In this document: positions 48,711 to 57,700 of the stretch, in pieces
Layout of the letters: each line of letters begins with the position of its first letter
Numbering within the stretch: the stretch's first letter is position 1
Program-made: the position numbers and the translations under genes
Origin: Sagittula marina
GTDB taxonomy: Bacteria > Pseudomonadota > Alphaproteobacteria > Rhodobacterales > Rhodobacteraceae
Reading direction: 5' to 3'
Assembly (NCBI RefSeq): GCF_014196795.1
Contig: NZ_JACIEJ010000011.1
Location: forward strand, 1-64,000
DNA length: 64,000 bases
Notes under the pieces: model-generated
Told to the model about the DNA's origin: nothing
The model's database searches: none
Seen by the model: the letters and a program-made list of their open reading frames with translations, nothing else

Positions 48711-50264
48711 ATGACGAAAGATCTCTTTGTCGGGGGCGGCGGCGCGGGCTACGGCGAAAAACAGCATCTCTCGCTGGGCTATGCCAACCGGCACGGTCTG
48801 ATCGCAGGGGCGACCGGCACGGGCAAGACGGTGACGCTGCAAATCCTCGCGGAAGGGTTTTCCAACGCGGGCGTCCCGGTTTTCATGGCGGATGTGAAGG
48901 GGGACCTGTCTGGAATGGTCAAGGCGGGCACCCCCGAACACAAGCTGCACGCGTCCTTCACCGAGAGGGCGCAGACCATCGGGTTCGACGACTTTGGCTA
49001 TCAGGGCTTTCCTGTCACCTTTTGGGATCTGTTCGGCGATCAGGGCCATCCGGTGCGCAGCACGATGGCCGAGATGGGGCCGCTGTTGTTGTCTCGTCTG
49101 CTGGAACTGTCAGAGGCACAGGAAGGCATTCTGAACATTGCGTTCCGGCTTGCTGACGAGGAGGGCATGGCGCTGCTCGATCTCGACGATATGCGCTCCA
49201 TGCTGGTGTGGATGGGCGAGAACCGCAAAGATCTGTCGCTGCGCTACGGCAATGTGTCCACTGCCTCCATAGGGGCGATCCAACGGCGGCTGCTTGTGCT
49301 GGAAAACCAGGGCGGCGCGAACTTTTTTGGCGAACCCGCGCTGGCTCTGTCGGACATGATGCGCATCGATGCACAGGGGCGTGGCCAGGTCAACATTCTT
49401 GCCGCCGACGTGCTGATGTCGTCGCCGCGGCTTTACGCCACGTTCCTTCTATGGTTGCTCTCCGAGCTGTTCGAGACATTGCCCGAAGTCGGCGACCCCG
49501 AAAAACCCAGGTTCGTGTTCTTCTTTGACGAGGCGCATTTGCTGTTTGACGGCGCGCCGGATGCCTTGGTCGACAAGGTCGAACAGGTGGCCCGCCTCAT
49601 CCGTTCCAAAGGGGTTGGTGTCTATTTCGTGACGCAGTCCCCGGATGACATTCCCGAGGATATTCTCGGCCAGCTGGGCAATCGGGTCCAACACGCGCTG
49701 CGGGCCTTCACCGCGCGCGACCGCAAGGCGCTCAAACTGGCGGCCGAAACCTATCGCGAAAACCCCGCCTTCGACGTGGCGCAAGCCATCCGAGACGTGG
49801 GTGTCGGGGAGGCCGTGACATCGTTTCTGGAACGCAAGGGCGTGCCCGGCATGGCTAAACGGACCCTGATCCGACCGCCGTCCTCGCAGCTTGGTCCAAT
49901 CACGCCAGAGGAACGCGACCGCGTGATCAGCGCGTCGGATCTGAAGGGCAAATACGAAACGGCGGTGGACCGGCGCTCCGCTCATGAGATTCTGGCAGAA
50001 CGTGCAAAGAGCGCGGCGGAGGACGCCGCAGAGGCCGAGCGCGAGGAAGAGGAACTGGCAGCGCAGGAGCGCGAATATCGCTCCGCACGGCGCTACACTG
50101 GAAAACGCGTCAGCCGATCCACCTCTGGGGCGTCGACGCGGCGGGATCGAAAAGGCGATAGCTTTGGCGAGGCCATGGGCAAGATGGTGATGAAGGAACT
50201 CACTGGAACCACAGGGCGACGGATTGTGCGCGGTATCCTTGGCGGGCTGTTCAAGGCGCGTTGA
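48711..50264 (+). CDS. HerA-like/DUF853 family ATPase
   Basis: 517 residues. The P-loop is GATGTGKTVTLQ near residue 35 and Walker B is FFFDEAHLLFDGAPDALVD near 270; a C-terminal helical region rich in Glu and Arg carries a coiled coil (about 430-470). This is the YjgR/DUF853 branch of the HerA-FtsK superfamily, DNA translocase-like ATPases of unknown role. I prefer the start at 48711 with AAGGGCGG just before it; an ATG at 48681 is an alternative. It has no NurA partner nearby. Confidence 0.88.
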   Translation: MTKDLFVGGGGAGYGEKQHLSLGYANRHGLIAGATGTGKTVTLQILAEGFSNAGVPVFMADVKGDLSGMVKAGTPEHKLHASFTERAQTIGFDDFGYQGFPVTFWDLFGDQGHPVRSTMAEMGPLLLSRLLELSEAQEGILNIAFRLADEEGMALLDLDDMRSMLVWMGENRKDLSLRYGNVSTASIGAIQRRLLVLENQGGANFFGEPALALSDMMRIDAQGRGQVNILAADVLMSSPRLYATFLLWLLSELFETLPEVGDPEKPRFVFFFDEAHLLFDGAPDALVDKVEQVARLIRSKGVGVYFVTQSPDDIPEDILGQLGNRVQHALRAFTARDRKALKLAAETYRENPAFDVAQAIRDVGVGEAVTSFLERKGVPGMAKRTLIRPPSSQLGPITPEERDRVISASDLKGKYETAVDRRSAHEILAERAKSAAEDAAEAEREEEELAAQEREYRSARRYTGKRVSRSTSGASTRRDRKGDSFGEAMGKMVMKELTGTTGRRIVRGILGGLFKAR

Positions 50265-50331
50265 AAAAACGGGAATTCAGGGATGTCCAGAGCGGTGCAG
50301 GAGCAGCTCGGGAATCCACCAAAGCAAAAGC

Positions 50332-51465
50332 TTACGGCCGGCGCAGGTGGCCGGACAGGGCGGCGATCAGGAGCGCCATCACGCCGATCATCGCAAGCGA
50401 AACGCGCAGGTTGGAAATCTCGGCGATAAAGCCGATGGCAGGGGGGCCCAGCAGCATCGCGCCATATCCAAGTGTCGCGACAGAGGCGATGGCTTTGCCC
50501 GCCGAAACGTCCGGATCAGAAGCGGCGCGGGAGAAGGCCAGCGGAATGATGGCGGCGTAGCCGATGCCCATCAGAACATATCCCGTGAGGGCGAAGCCGA
50601 GGCTGGGAAGTCCAAGCGCGATCAAATAGCCGGTGGCCGCGAACAAGCCACTGATCCGCGCAACGCGCGCCGCGCCAAAGCGGGTGATCAAGGGATCAAC
50701 GCAGATGCGCATCGCCACCATCGTGACAGAGAACGTGGCGTAGGCGAGGGCTGCCTGGCTCTCTGATGTGCCTATCACGTCGCGCAGGTACACCGCGCTC
50801 CAGTCCGCGGCAGCACCTTCGCCGAGGCCCGCGCACATGGCCACCAGTCCCACCAGAACAAGTGCGCCGCGGGGCAGGGCGAACAGGGGCGTGGACTGTC
50901 CCGGTGTACTGCGACGCGAGGCCCAGGTGACCCGCATCAGCGGGCCGTAGATCAACGCGGAAAACAGGGCAGACATTACGAAGTGCGCCTCCAATGACAC
51001 CGACAGGCCGGTGGCCAGCCACCCACCCGCAGCCCCAATGCCTGCGCCAAGGCTCCACATGGCGTGAAAACGTGACATGATGGATTTGCCGGAGGCGCGT
51101 TCCACCTCGGATGCCCAGCTGTTCATGGTCACGTCCATGGCCCCGTGTCCCGCGCCAAAGACAAACAGTGCCGCCGCCAACCAATAGACACCCGGTGCCA
51201 GACCTATGGCAACCACGCTGGCCAGATACATCACCGCCAGCGCACAGCTCATCTGATAGGCGCCACGCCGGTCGGCCAGGCCGCCGGCCAGTGGAAAGGA
51301 CACCAGTGCACCGATCCCCATGGCCAACAGCAGCAGGCCCAGGGCGCCCTCGCTCAGGTTGAAGCGGTCAACGACGGCAGGCACGCGGGCGGCCCATGTG
51401 CCAAACAGCGTGCCATTCAAGGCAAAGGCGGCCGAAACAGCCAGACGGGGGGAGTGATTCCACAT
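50332..51465 (-). CDS. MFS transporter
   Basis: 377 residues with about 12 membrane helices. The loop between helices 2 and 3 has GGLADRRGAYQ, the MFS Asp-Arg signature. The second half repeats the topology (FGAARVARISGL). The family resembles small-molecule or drug MFS proteins (YbjJ-like); the substrate is unknown. The start at 51465 was chosen over longer frames because the hydrophobic first helix begins soon after. It is convergent with the HerA-like gene and downstream of the PQQ dehydrogenase gene on the same strand, with a terminator between. Confidence 0.88.
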   Translation of the reverse strand: MWNHSPRLAVSAAFALNGTLFGTWAARVPAVVDRFNLSEGALGLLLLAMGIGALVSFPLAGGLADRRGAYQMSCALAVMYLASVVAIGLAPGVYWLAAALFVFGAGHGAMDVTMNSWASEVERASGKSIMSRFHAMWSLGAGIGAAGGWLATGLSVSLEAHFVMSALFSALIYGPLMRVTWASRRSTPGQSTPLFALPRGALVLVGLVAMCAGLGEGAAADWSAVYLRDVIGTSESQAALAYATFSVTMVAMRICVDPLITRFGAARVARISGLFAATGYLIALGLPSLGFALTGYVLMGIGYAAIIPLAFSRAASDPDVSAGKAIASVATLGYGAMLLGPPAIGFIAEISNLRVSLAMIGVMALLIAALSGHLRRP

Positions 51466-51517
51466 GGCGCAGACGCTGGAGTTTATCGCTAACAGGCACA
51501 AGACCCTCTCACGCAAA

Positions 51518-51544
51518 ACGCCCGGTGCACATGGCACCGGGCGT
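51518..51544 (-). terminator. Intrinsic terminator after the PQQ alcohol dehydrogenase gene
   Basis: The 11-bp stem ACGCCCGGTGC/GCACCGGGCGT has loop ACATG, and TTTTGCG follows on the minus strand. Confidence 0.85.
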
Positions 51545-51567
51545 CACGCCTGATCCGGGAGGGCAGA

Positions 51568-53328
51568 TCAGTTGGCCGAAGCCATCTCTTTGGGCAGACG
51601 GAAGGTCCAGAGCAGACCACCCTGGTTGAGGTAGTTCACCTTCTTGGCAACCTCACCACCCCAAAGCGGAACCGCGCCACCCCAGCCGGAGATGATGGAG
51701 ACATATTGCTCGCCATCCTGTTCCCATGTGACGGGCTGGCCGACGATGCCGGAGCCGGTCTGGAAGGACCAAAGCTTCTCACCTGTCTCGTCGTCGAGCG
51801 CGATGAACTCACCCTCGGGCGTGCCAAAGAACACCAGGCCGCCCGCGGTGGTCATGACGCCCCCCCAAAGCGGCGCATCGTTCTTGTATTCCCAGACCCA
51901 TTCGCCGGTGTCGGGGTCGATCGCCTTCAGCGAGCCGATGTGGTCCTCGTAGTTCGGCTTGATGGTGAAGCCGGAGCCGAGGTAGGCCGCGCCCTTCTTG
52001 TAGGTGATCGGCTCATTCCAGATGTCCATGCCCCATTCGTTGGACGGCACGTAGAAGTTGCCGGTCTTCTGGCTGAACGCCATCGGCATCCAGTTCTTCC
52101 CGCCAAGGAAGGACGGAGAGGCGAAAACCACATCGCCCTTGTTGCCGTCTGCGGCTTCGGCAGGGTTGCCGGGGCGACCGTCCTCGTTGAAGATCGGGCG
52201 GCCGGTGTCGTCGATGCCCTCAGCCCAGGTGATGTCCTTGACGAAGGGATCAGCGGAAATGAAACCTCCGTCGGCCGCATCCAGAACATAGAAGAAGCCA
52301 TTCCGGTCGGCGGTCGCAAGGCGCTGGTTGCCCTCACGGTCATCATAGGCGACGACTTCGTTCACGCCGTCATAGTCCCAGCCTTCGCGCGGTGTGGTCT
52401 GGTAATGCCACTTGATCTCGCCATTGGACGGGTCGATGCCGATGCGGCTGGCGGCGTACAGATTGTCACCGGAGCCATCGTTCTTGTCGCCTGCGTTGCG
52501 CAGCCAGGAATTCCACGGCGCCGGGTTGCCCGCGCCAAAGATCAGCGTGTCGGTGCGTTCGTCGTAGGAACCACCAAGCCACGTCGCGCCGCCGCCGGTC
52601 TTCCACATGTCGCCGGGCCAAGTGGCGTTCAGTTCACCGGTCATGGTGCTTTCTTCGCCGTTCAGCGTGCCCATGTGGCCTTCGATCACTGGGCGGGTCC
52701 AGACGAGATCGCCGTTCTCGACATTGCGCGCCTGCACTTCGCCGACGATGCCGAATTCACCGCCGGAGTTGCCGGTCACGACCAGATCGCCCACCACCAG
52801 AGGGGCGGCGGTGTAGGAGTAGCCTGCCTTGTAATCGGCAATCTTGTCGCGCCAGATCACGTCGCCTGTCTTGCGGTCCAGTGCGACGAGGCGCGCGTCG
52901 AGCGTGCCGAAGATGACCTTGTCGCCGTGGATCGCCGCGCCACGGTTGATCACGTCACAGCAGGGCAAAATGCCTTCGGGCAAACGCGCATCGTACTGCC
53001 ACAGCTCCTTGCCGGTCGCCACGTCGATAGCGTAGAGGCGCGAGTAGGAGCCGGTGATATACATGATGCCGTCATAGATGATCGGCTGGGTTTCCTGCCC
53101 ACGTTGCTTTTCCCCGCCCAGCGAGAAGGCCCAGGCCGGAACGAGGTTCTTGACGTTGTCCTTGTTCAGCGTCTCCAGTGGCGAGTAGCGCTGCAGGTGG
53201 CGGCCCATGCCGTTGGTGACAACCTGATTGGTCATCGTGGCGTCGTTGGCCAGCATGTCTTCGGTCACTTCTGCCTGCGCGCCGGTGGCGAGCAGCGCGA
53301 GCGTGACGGCTGCAACAAATTTGTTCAT
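51568..53328 (-). CDS. PQQ-dependent alcohol dehydrogenase, ExaF/PedH-like, probably lanthanide-dependent
   Basis: 586 residues. A signal peptide (1-19, ending TGAQA) is followed by an eight-bladed propeller. The vicinal disulfide is Cys123-Cys124 (LPCCDV). Metal ligands are Glu191 (SGGEFG), Asn268 (AGNPAPW) and the catalytic Asp318 in EGWDYDG. The residue two after it is Asp320, the extra acidic ligand found in lanthanide-dependent XoxF/ExaF/PedH enzymes and absent from calcium MxaF and ExaA (Ala or Ser there). The rest matches the ethanol-type rather than the methanol-type branch. It oxidises short alcohols in the periplasm, with electrons going to cytochrome c. The start at 53328 follows GGGAGGA. 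Confidence 0.93.
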   Translation of the reverse strand: MNKFVAAVTLALLATGAQAEVTEDMLANDATMTNQVVTNGMGRHLQRYSPLETLNKDNVKNLVPAWAFSLGGEKQRGQETQPIIYDGIMYITGSYSRLYAIDVATGKELWQYDARLPEGILPCCDVINRGAAIHGDKVIFGTLDARLVALDRKTGDVIWRDKIADYKAGYSYTAAPLVVGDLVVTGNSGGEFGIVGEVQARNVENGDLVWTRPVIEGHMGTLNGEESTMTGELNATWPGDMWKTGGGATWLGGSYDERTDTLIFGAGNPAPWNSWLRNAGDKNDGSGDNLYAASRIGIDPSNGEIKWHYQTTPREGWDYDGVNEVVAYDDREGNQRLATADRNGFFYVLDAADGGFISADPFVKDITWAEGIDDTGRPIFNEDGRPGNPAEAADGNKGDVVFASPSFLGGKNWMPMAFSQKTGNFYVPSNEWGMDIWNEPITYKKGAAYLGSGFTIKPNYEDHIGSLKAIDPDTGEWVWEYKNDAPLWGGVMTTAGGLVFFGTPEGEFIALDDETGEKLWSFQTGSGIVGQPVTWEQDGEQYVSIISGWGGAVPLWGGEVAKKVNYLNQGGLLWTFRLPKEMASAN

Positions 53329-53478
53329 CAGTTCCTCCCATGAACATAAGTTTGGTCGTTCTATCCATGCGGGTGGGGCGCGCTGACCGGACCTTGGCAC
53401 AGGTCGGCTCCTCCAGCGGCTTCACGGCATTTCTAAGAGAACTATAAGAGACGCGCGTCAGGGTCATAGACGGCCAAA

Positions 53479-53488
53479 GTCGTACGAC
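53479..53488. promoter_or_regulatory. Palindrome GTCGTACGAC, candidate operator (copy 1)
   Basis: A perfect 10-bp palindrome inside a longer imperfect dyad (CCAAAG on one side and CCTTTGG on the other), 151 bp upstream of the PQQ dehydrogenase start. An identical core followed by the same CCT occurs upstream of the cytochrome gene at 54347. Confidence 0.55.
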
Positions 53489-53818
53489 CCTTTGGCACTT
53501 GACCTAATGCCCGCGGGGGTTGGTCGCGATTCGAGCCATTCAGTCTGCGCCAAGGGGATGCGGGAGGGGTGCGCGTGCTTTATAGCGCCCGCTTACATGG
53601 ACGCAGGCGCGTCGCTGCCCACAACAGCGCCTTACGCCAAGAAGACATCTGGCGTCATGATCCGGCACAGGATCACAGTCTTAAGCCGGAAGGTTTCTTT
53701 CCAAGCCTGAAGAAAAATCTTGCGTTGGCCGAGAAACGAAAATGTCGGAATGCTCTGGTCCCCGGCGAAACAACGACACTTCCGACACATCAAGCAAGCG
53801 ACGCGCACCCTTGGCGCG

Positions 53819-53840
53819 GAGGGGCACCGAGGCGCCCCTC
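53819..53840 (-). terminator. Hairpin after the cytochrome c gene
   Basis: GAGGGGC/GCCCCTC with an 8-nt loop, 9 bp after the cytochrome stop on the minus strand. No clear T-run. Confidence 0.5.
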
Positions 53841-53848
53841 CCAAAGAT

Positions 53849-54256
53849 CTACTCTCCATCAATGGCGGTGTTGTCCTGCGGGCTGATCGCGGTCAGATAG
53901 GCAAGGATGAAATCCTGCACTGTCCGGTCCTCAATCCCCACATGGCGCATCTTGGTGCCGGGCATGAAGCCGTCATTATCTTCCATCCAGGCGCGCAAAG
54001 CCGCGGGCGTCCACACGATGCCAGAGGCCTCCAGTGCGATGGAATAGTCATAGTCTGGGTAGGCCCCGGCAGCGCGGTTCAACACGTTTTCCAACGGAGG
54101 CCCGTAGGAGGGATCGTCGCTGTTGACGGCATGACAGCGTTTGCATTCACCTTCGAACAACGTCTGCCCGGCGGACACTTTCACCTCTTCAAAGGTATCG
54201 GAAACGGCAGGTCCTGCAAGGACAAGCGCGACGGCGACGAGGGGGAAGCGGGACAT
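53849..54256 (-). CDS. Class I cytochrome c, probable electron acceptor of the PQQ dehydrogenase
   Basis: 135 residues: a signal peptide (AVALVLAGPAVS) and one heme-binding site CKRCHAV near residue 40, with an axial Met in the later FMPGTKMRHVG. It should be a periplasmic monoheme cytochrome of the c550 kind. It is encoded just upstream of the PQQ dehydrogenase in the same orientation, which fits a partner role. The start at 54256 gives a clean signal peptide; the longer frame does not. Its upstream region has a GTCGTACGAC palindrome and an FNR-like box. Confidence 0.9.
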   Translation of the reverse strand: MSRFPLVAVALVLAGPAVSDTFEEVKVSAGQTLFEGECKRCHAVNSDDPSYGPPLENVLNRAAGAYPDYDYSIALEASGIVWTPAALRAWMEDNDGFMPGTKMRHVGIEDRTVQDFILAYLTAISPQDNTAIDGE

Positions 54257-54313
54257 TTCGGGTCTCCTGTGTGATGTCTCGCACCAGCCTAGGAGGGGCG
54301 GAACGGCAGGGAC

Positions 54314-54327
54314 TTGATTCACGTCAA
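54314..54327. promoter_or_regulatory. Candidate FnrL/FNR-type box TTGATTCACGTCAA
   Basis: The sequence fits TTGAY-N4-RTCAA, the FNR/FnrL consensus, and is centred about 64 bp upstream of the cytochrome c start codon. It suggests oxygen-linked control of this cytochrome. Without a mapped transcription start the mode of action is unknown. Confidence 0.4.
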
Positions 54328-54346
54328 CTGGGTCTCTTGTGCTTTG

Positions 54347-54356
54347 GTCGTACGAC
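54347..54356. promoter_or_regulatory. Palindrome GTCGTACGAC, candidate operator (copy 2)
   Basis: The same 10-bp palindrome as at 53479, again followed by CCT on the plus strand, 91 bp upstream of the cytochrome c start. The shared arrangement at two adjacent promoters supports a common regulator. No LuxR or response-regulator gene for it lies in the window. Confidence 0.55.
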
Positions 54357-54412
54357 CCTGAGGGTGTGCAGCCCTGGACCAACAGATCCGGGAAGGACCC
54401 GCCGTATTTTGC

Positions 54413-54943
54413 TCAGAACGCCGGTGCGTATTTCCAGTTGTCCGCGTCTGGTGTGACCTCATCCAGATCGTATCCTGCACCTTGCAAACGACGCGCCACC
54501 TCCAGACCCTCCGCTGCTGCCGCATCGACGAACGCGCGCCCCTGCACCTCGTCCCGTGCGACGCCATGGCCGCGCATCAGGTTCAAACCGTGGTTGAACT
54601 TGCCCACCGGGTCGCCCAGATCCGCTGCCCGCCGGTCCCACTCGGCTGCGGCATCGGGGTTGTAGTCGCCGCCCAGACCGTTGTTGTCCATTTGGCTCAT
54701 CCAGGTCATCGCGCCGGTGTACCCGGCCTCGGCGCAATTCTCGAACAGGGTGCGCGCCGCCGCGTGGCGGCCGGACTTCGTCAGCATGTAGCCAGAGGCG
54801 CAGAGCGTCATGGAGGTCTCACCCTCTTCGGCGCGGTCCAGCATGCTGCCCCAGGTCATCTCTTCGGGGTTGAGCGTGCCAAGTGCGTCCCCCTCGGCCA
54901 TCACGGCGGTTGGGATCAGCAATGCGGCGATGATGCGATACAT
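54413..54943 (-). CDS. Sel1-like repeat protein, exported
   Basis: 176 residues. A short signal peptide (IIAALLIPTAVMA) is followed by helical repeats of the Sel1/TPR type (AARTLFENCAEAGYTGAMTW, AAEWDRRAADLGDPVGKFNH, AFVDAAAAEGLEVARRL). Such proteins serve as scaffolds. Its place between the ABC permease and the cytochrome gene suggests help in cytochrome or dehydrogenase maturation, but this is a guess. The permease gene ends 14 bp before its start. Confidence 0.75.
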   Translation of the reverse strand: MYRIIAALLIPTAVMAEGDALGTLNPEEMTWGSMLDRAEEGETSMTLCASGYMLTKSGRHAAARTLFENCAEAGYTGAMTWMSQMDNNGLGGDYNPDAAAEWDRRAADLGDPVGKFNHGLNLMRGHGVARDEVQGRAFVDAAAAEGLEVARRLQGAGYDLDEVTPDADNWKYAPAF

Positions 54944-54956
54944 GGCGGTTCTCCTT

Positions 54957-55748
54957 TTAACGACGCTTGCGGATCATACCACGGGCCGGGTCATAGCCCC
55001 AAAGCGCCAATACGGTGAATGCCGCGCCCGCCAGTACCGTCCAGAGAAGGGCCCAGGGCGACAGGCTGACATGCAGCGCGAACCGGATCAGTTCGACCGC
55101 ATGGGTGAAGGGGTTCAGGCGACAGATCCAGTAAAGTGTTTCCGAAGATTCTTGCATCTTCCAAAGGGGATAGAGCGCGGAGCTAAGGAAGAACATTGGG
55201 AAGATGACGAAGTTCATGACCCCGGCGAAATTCTCCAACTGCTTGATGAAGCTCGAAATCGCCAGTCCCAGCGCCCCCAGCATCAACCCGGCCAGGATCA
55301 ACGCCGGCAAAACCGTGAGATGCCCAAGCAGTGGATGTTCCACACCGAACAGACGGGCGATGATCAGGAACGCGTAACACTGAAGGATTCCGATGAAGGT
55401 CGCGCCGCAAAGCTTTGAAAACAAAAGAAACCATCGAGGCTGCGGCGCGGTCAAAAGCAGTCGCATGGACCCCATCTCCCGGTCGTAGACAAGGCTCAGC
55501 GACGTCTGCATCCCGTTGAACAGCAGGATCATGCCGCACAGGCCGGGAACGATGTAGGTCTCGTAGGTGATGTAGGTCTGATAAGGCGGGATGATCGACA
55601 GGCCCAGCGCCGCGCGAAACCCCGCGGCAAAGACCAAAAGCCAGATCAGGGGCCGCACCAACGCCGCCAGGAACCGCTCGCGTTGATGGATGAAACGCAG
55701 CACTTCGCGCAGCACGATGGCTTTGAAGGCGGGAAACCGGCGGGTCAT
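54957..55748 (-). CDS. ABC-2 type exporter permease of PQQ dehydrogenase cluster
   Basis: 263 residues with six predicted membrane helices and the ABC-2 pattern (IVPGLCGMILLFNG, SLVYDREMGSMRLLL, PLWKMQESS). It pairs with the ATPase encoded just upstream, with a 4-bp overlap of stop and start. Similar permeases occur in clusters with quinoprotein alcohol dehydrogenases and have been given family names for that context. The cargo is unknown. As an exporter it may supply PQQ, metal or a maturation factor to the periplasm (inference). Confidence 0.9.
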   Translation of the reverse strand: MTRRFPAFKAIVLREVLRFIHQRERFLAALVRPLIWLLVFAAGFRAALGLSIIPPYQTYITYETYIVPGLCGMILLFNGMQTSLSLVYDREMGSMRLLLTAPQPRWFLLFSKLCGATFIGILQCYAFLIIARLFGVEHPLLGHLTVLPALILAGLMLGALGLAISSFIKQLENFAGVMNFVIFPMFFLSSALYPLWKMQESSETLYWICRLNPFTHAVELIRFALHVSLSPWALLWTVLAGAAFTVLALWGYDPARGMIRKRR

Positions 55749-56455
55749 ACGGGTGTGCCTGTCTGTTCCAGAAACCAGTCGTTCAATGCTTGCGCACCGG
55801 TCAGATCACGGGCCGTCCCAGACGCCCGCAACACGCCTTGGTGCAAGAGCAGCACATCATCGCTTTCGCGCACCTCATCGGTCAAATGGGTCGCCCAAAG
55901 CACGGTCAAGCCGTCCTCTGCCAGATCATGAACATGCGCCGTGATGGCCGCACGCGCCTGCGCATCCAGTCCCACGGTCGGTTCATCACACAGCAAGACC
56001 TTCGGCTGATGGATCAACGCACGTGCCAACTCGGTGCGGCGTCGGTGCCCGCCATTCAAGGACCGTGCTTTTTCACCGGCACGGGCGCGGATATCCAGCC
56101 GGTCGAGGGCCGCGTCTATGCGCATCGCAGCGTCTTTGCCAGACAATCCGTGCAGCGCGGCAAAGTAGGACAGGTTCTGGCGAATGGTCAGCTCCAGATC
56201 CAGAGTAGGCTGCTGGAACACCACTCCCATCACCGCCAAGGCCTCTCTTGGGGCTTTCGCCAGATCATGTCCCGCGATCTCTATCTGTCCATCGCGGGTC
56301 GTAAACAACCGGGTCAGCAAAGCAAAAAGCGTCGATTTGCCCGCGCCATTGGGGCCGAGCAACGCGGTAAAGCGTCCCGGCTCGGCGCGAAAGGACACAT
56401 CTTTCAACGCCTGCTTGGTGTCATAGGAAAACGAAAGGTCAGATACACTTAGCAT
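55745..56455 (-). CDS. ABC transporter ATP-binding protein of PQQ dehydrogenase cluster
   Basis: 236 residues. Walker A GPNGAGKST is near 40, the Q-loop region FQQPTLD follows, and the signature is SLNGGHRRRTELA instead of the usual LSGGQ (Asn-Gly-Gly-His). Walker B is LLCDEPTVGLD and the H-loop is ATHL. The start at 56455 follows the conserved beginning LSVSDLSFSYD. It is the ATPase of the ABC-2 exporter whose permease gene overlaps it by 4 bp. The altered signature is typical of some exporter ATPases. Confidence 0.92.
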   Translation of the reverse strand: MLSVSDLSFSYDTKQALKDVSFRAEPGRFTALLGPNGAGKSTLFALLTRLFTTRDGQIEIAGHDLAKAPREALAVMGVVFQQPTLDLELTIRQNLSYFAALHGLSGKDAAMRIDAALDRLDIRARAGEKARSLNGGHRRRTELARALIHQPKVLLCDEPTVGLDAQARAAITAHVHDLAEDGLTVLWATHLTDEVRESDDVLLLHQGVLRASGTARDLTGAQALNDWFLEQTGTPV

Positions 56456-56531
56456 ATCTGAGACCCTGCATCCGAAACCGCTTTGTGCGCAAGCGCGACC
56501 CAAGTCTCAATTCCTGACATGGCGATTTTCT

Positions 56532-56547
56532 GACGTGTCGACACGTC
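56532..56547. promoter_or_regulatory. 16-bp perfect palindrome GACGTGTCGACACGTC
   Basis: A perfect inverted repeat with no spacer, 77 bp upstream of the ABC ATPase start. Chance occurrence of such length in one short intergenic region is low, so it may be an operator. It does not match the GTCGTACGAC core exactly. Confidence 0.4.
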
Positions 56548-56655
56548 CCAGCCAGTGTCGCCGGGCAAGCAACGCACAGCCTGACCCACCGAACTCCTGT
56601 TGTCGCCAATCCCACAGGCATTGCCGGTCGATCAACTAATGCCGGGTGTCCGCCC

Positions 56656-57618
56656 TCATTCGGTCGGTCTGAAGGCTGCACCCCAGGGAAATCGCCCAAC
56701 CTTGATGGTTTTCACGGCTTTGCGATCGGCGACATCCACCACCGTCACGTCGCCGGACACGCCATTGGTTGTGAACAGCAACGATTTGTCAGCGTTGAAG
56801 GCCATATGCCAGACGCGTCGTCCCACCAGGATGTAATCCTCAACCTCGTAAGTCTCGGCATTGACCACGGCCAGGTGGTTCGCCGGCCCAAGCGCAACAA
56901 AGGCATGAGTGTCATCCGCGGTCAGTTCAAACCCCACGGGCTGCACTTTGTCGGGGTGCACGCCCTTGATCTTGAACTCCAGCTTTGCCTTTTCGGCCTG
57001 CGTCGCCACATCAAACACAGAAATCGTTCCGCCGATTTCAGAACTCACCCAGAGCTCGCTGCCGTCCTTTACGAACTCCGCATGACGTGGGCGCGAATCC
57101 ACCAGAGTGTTGGCAAACAACTCTTGCGTTTCGGTGTCGATCCAATGCGCCATGTTGGTCGTTTCCGACGTGGTGATCGCGATGGCGCCGTCGGGTGAGA
57201 CGGCCATCCCCTCCGGCTCGATCCCCACATTGATTTGCGCGACCACGGTGCGTGTTTGCGTGTCCACAACGGTCGTAATCGCGTCGTCCTCATTGGCGAT
57301 ATAAAGGTGACGGTCGTCCGGGTGCAGGGCGAATTGCTCCGGATCTTCACCAGACGGCAGATCGTGCAGGATCTCACCGGTGTCCGGGTCCATCACCTGC
57401 ACGGAGTCACTGTCAGAGGCGCAGATATAGACCACCGAATAATCATGGCTGAATATGATGCCACGGGGGCGTTCGCCTGTCTCGTAGGTGTGCGTAACCT
57501 CCTGCGTGTCGACATCTATCACGCTGACGGTGTTGTCCTTTTCGTTGGTGACCCAGATTTCATCGGCCTTCACAGGCTGGGCCAGCAAAAGGGCGGCGAG
57601 AAGCGGCGTATATTTCAT
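56656..57618 (-). CDS. YVTN-type beta-propeller protein of PQQ dehydrogenase cluster
   Basis: 320 residues. A signal peptide (LLAALLLAQPVKA) is followed by seven-bladed YVTN repeats (IWVTNEKDNTVSVIDVDTQE, VVYICASDSDSVQVMDPDTG, LYIANEDDAITTVVDTQT). This is a periplasmic propeller commonly found with quinoprotein dehydrogenase clusters; its role is unknown and may be chaperone or electron-transfer docking. There is no heme or PQQ site. It is first in the direction of the ABC exporter genes and follows the substrate-binding protein gene. Confidence 0.88.
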   Translation of the reverse strand: MKYTPLLAALLLAQPVKADEIWVTNEKDNTVSVIDVDTQEVTHTYETGERPRGIIFSHDYSVVYICASDSDSVQVMDPDTGEILHDLPSGEDPEQFALHPDDRHLYIANEDDAITTVVDTQTRTVVAQINVGIEPEGMAVSPDGAIAITTSETTNMAHWIDTETQELFANTLVDSRPRHAEFVKDGSELWVSSEIGGTISVFDVATQAEKAKLEFKIKGVHPDKVQPVGFELTADDTHAFVALGPANHLAVVNAETYEVEDYILVGRRVWHMAFNADKSLLFTTNGVSGDVTVVDVADRKAVKTIKVGRFPWGAAFRPTE

Positions 57619-57700
57619 GGTGTGTCCTATGCATTAAACGGCGGGATCGGGCGCTGCCACGGTCCCCAAAGGATGCGGGGCGATAAAATGGGGTCTTCGG

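Larger units (their letters stand above)
53329..53848. other. Upstream region of the PQQ alcohol dehydrogenase gene
   Basis: 520 bp without a supported gene. It holds the GTCGTACGAC palindrome at 53479-53488 and, at the right end, a hairpin after the cytochrome gene. It should contain the dehydrogenase promoter. Confidence 0.55.

Noticed and set aside
51568-53328. Calling the PQQ dehydrogenase XoxF (methanol dehydrogenase)
   Set aside because: The lanthanide Asp is present, but the middle and C-terminal parts match the ethanol-type ExaA/ExaF branch better than XoxF.
51706-53343. 545-codon open frame antisense to the PQQ dehydrogenase gene
   Set aside because: Shadow frame; the sense strand has a signal peptide and quinoprotein ligands.
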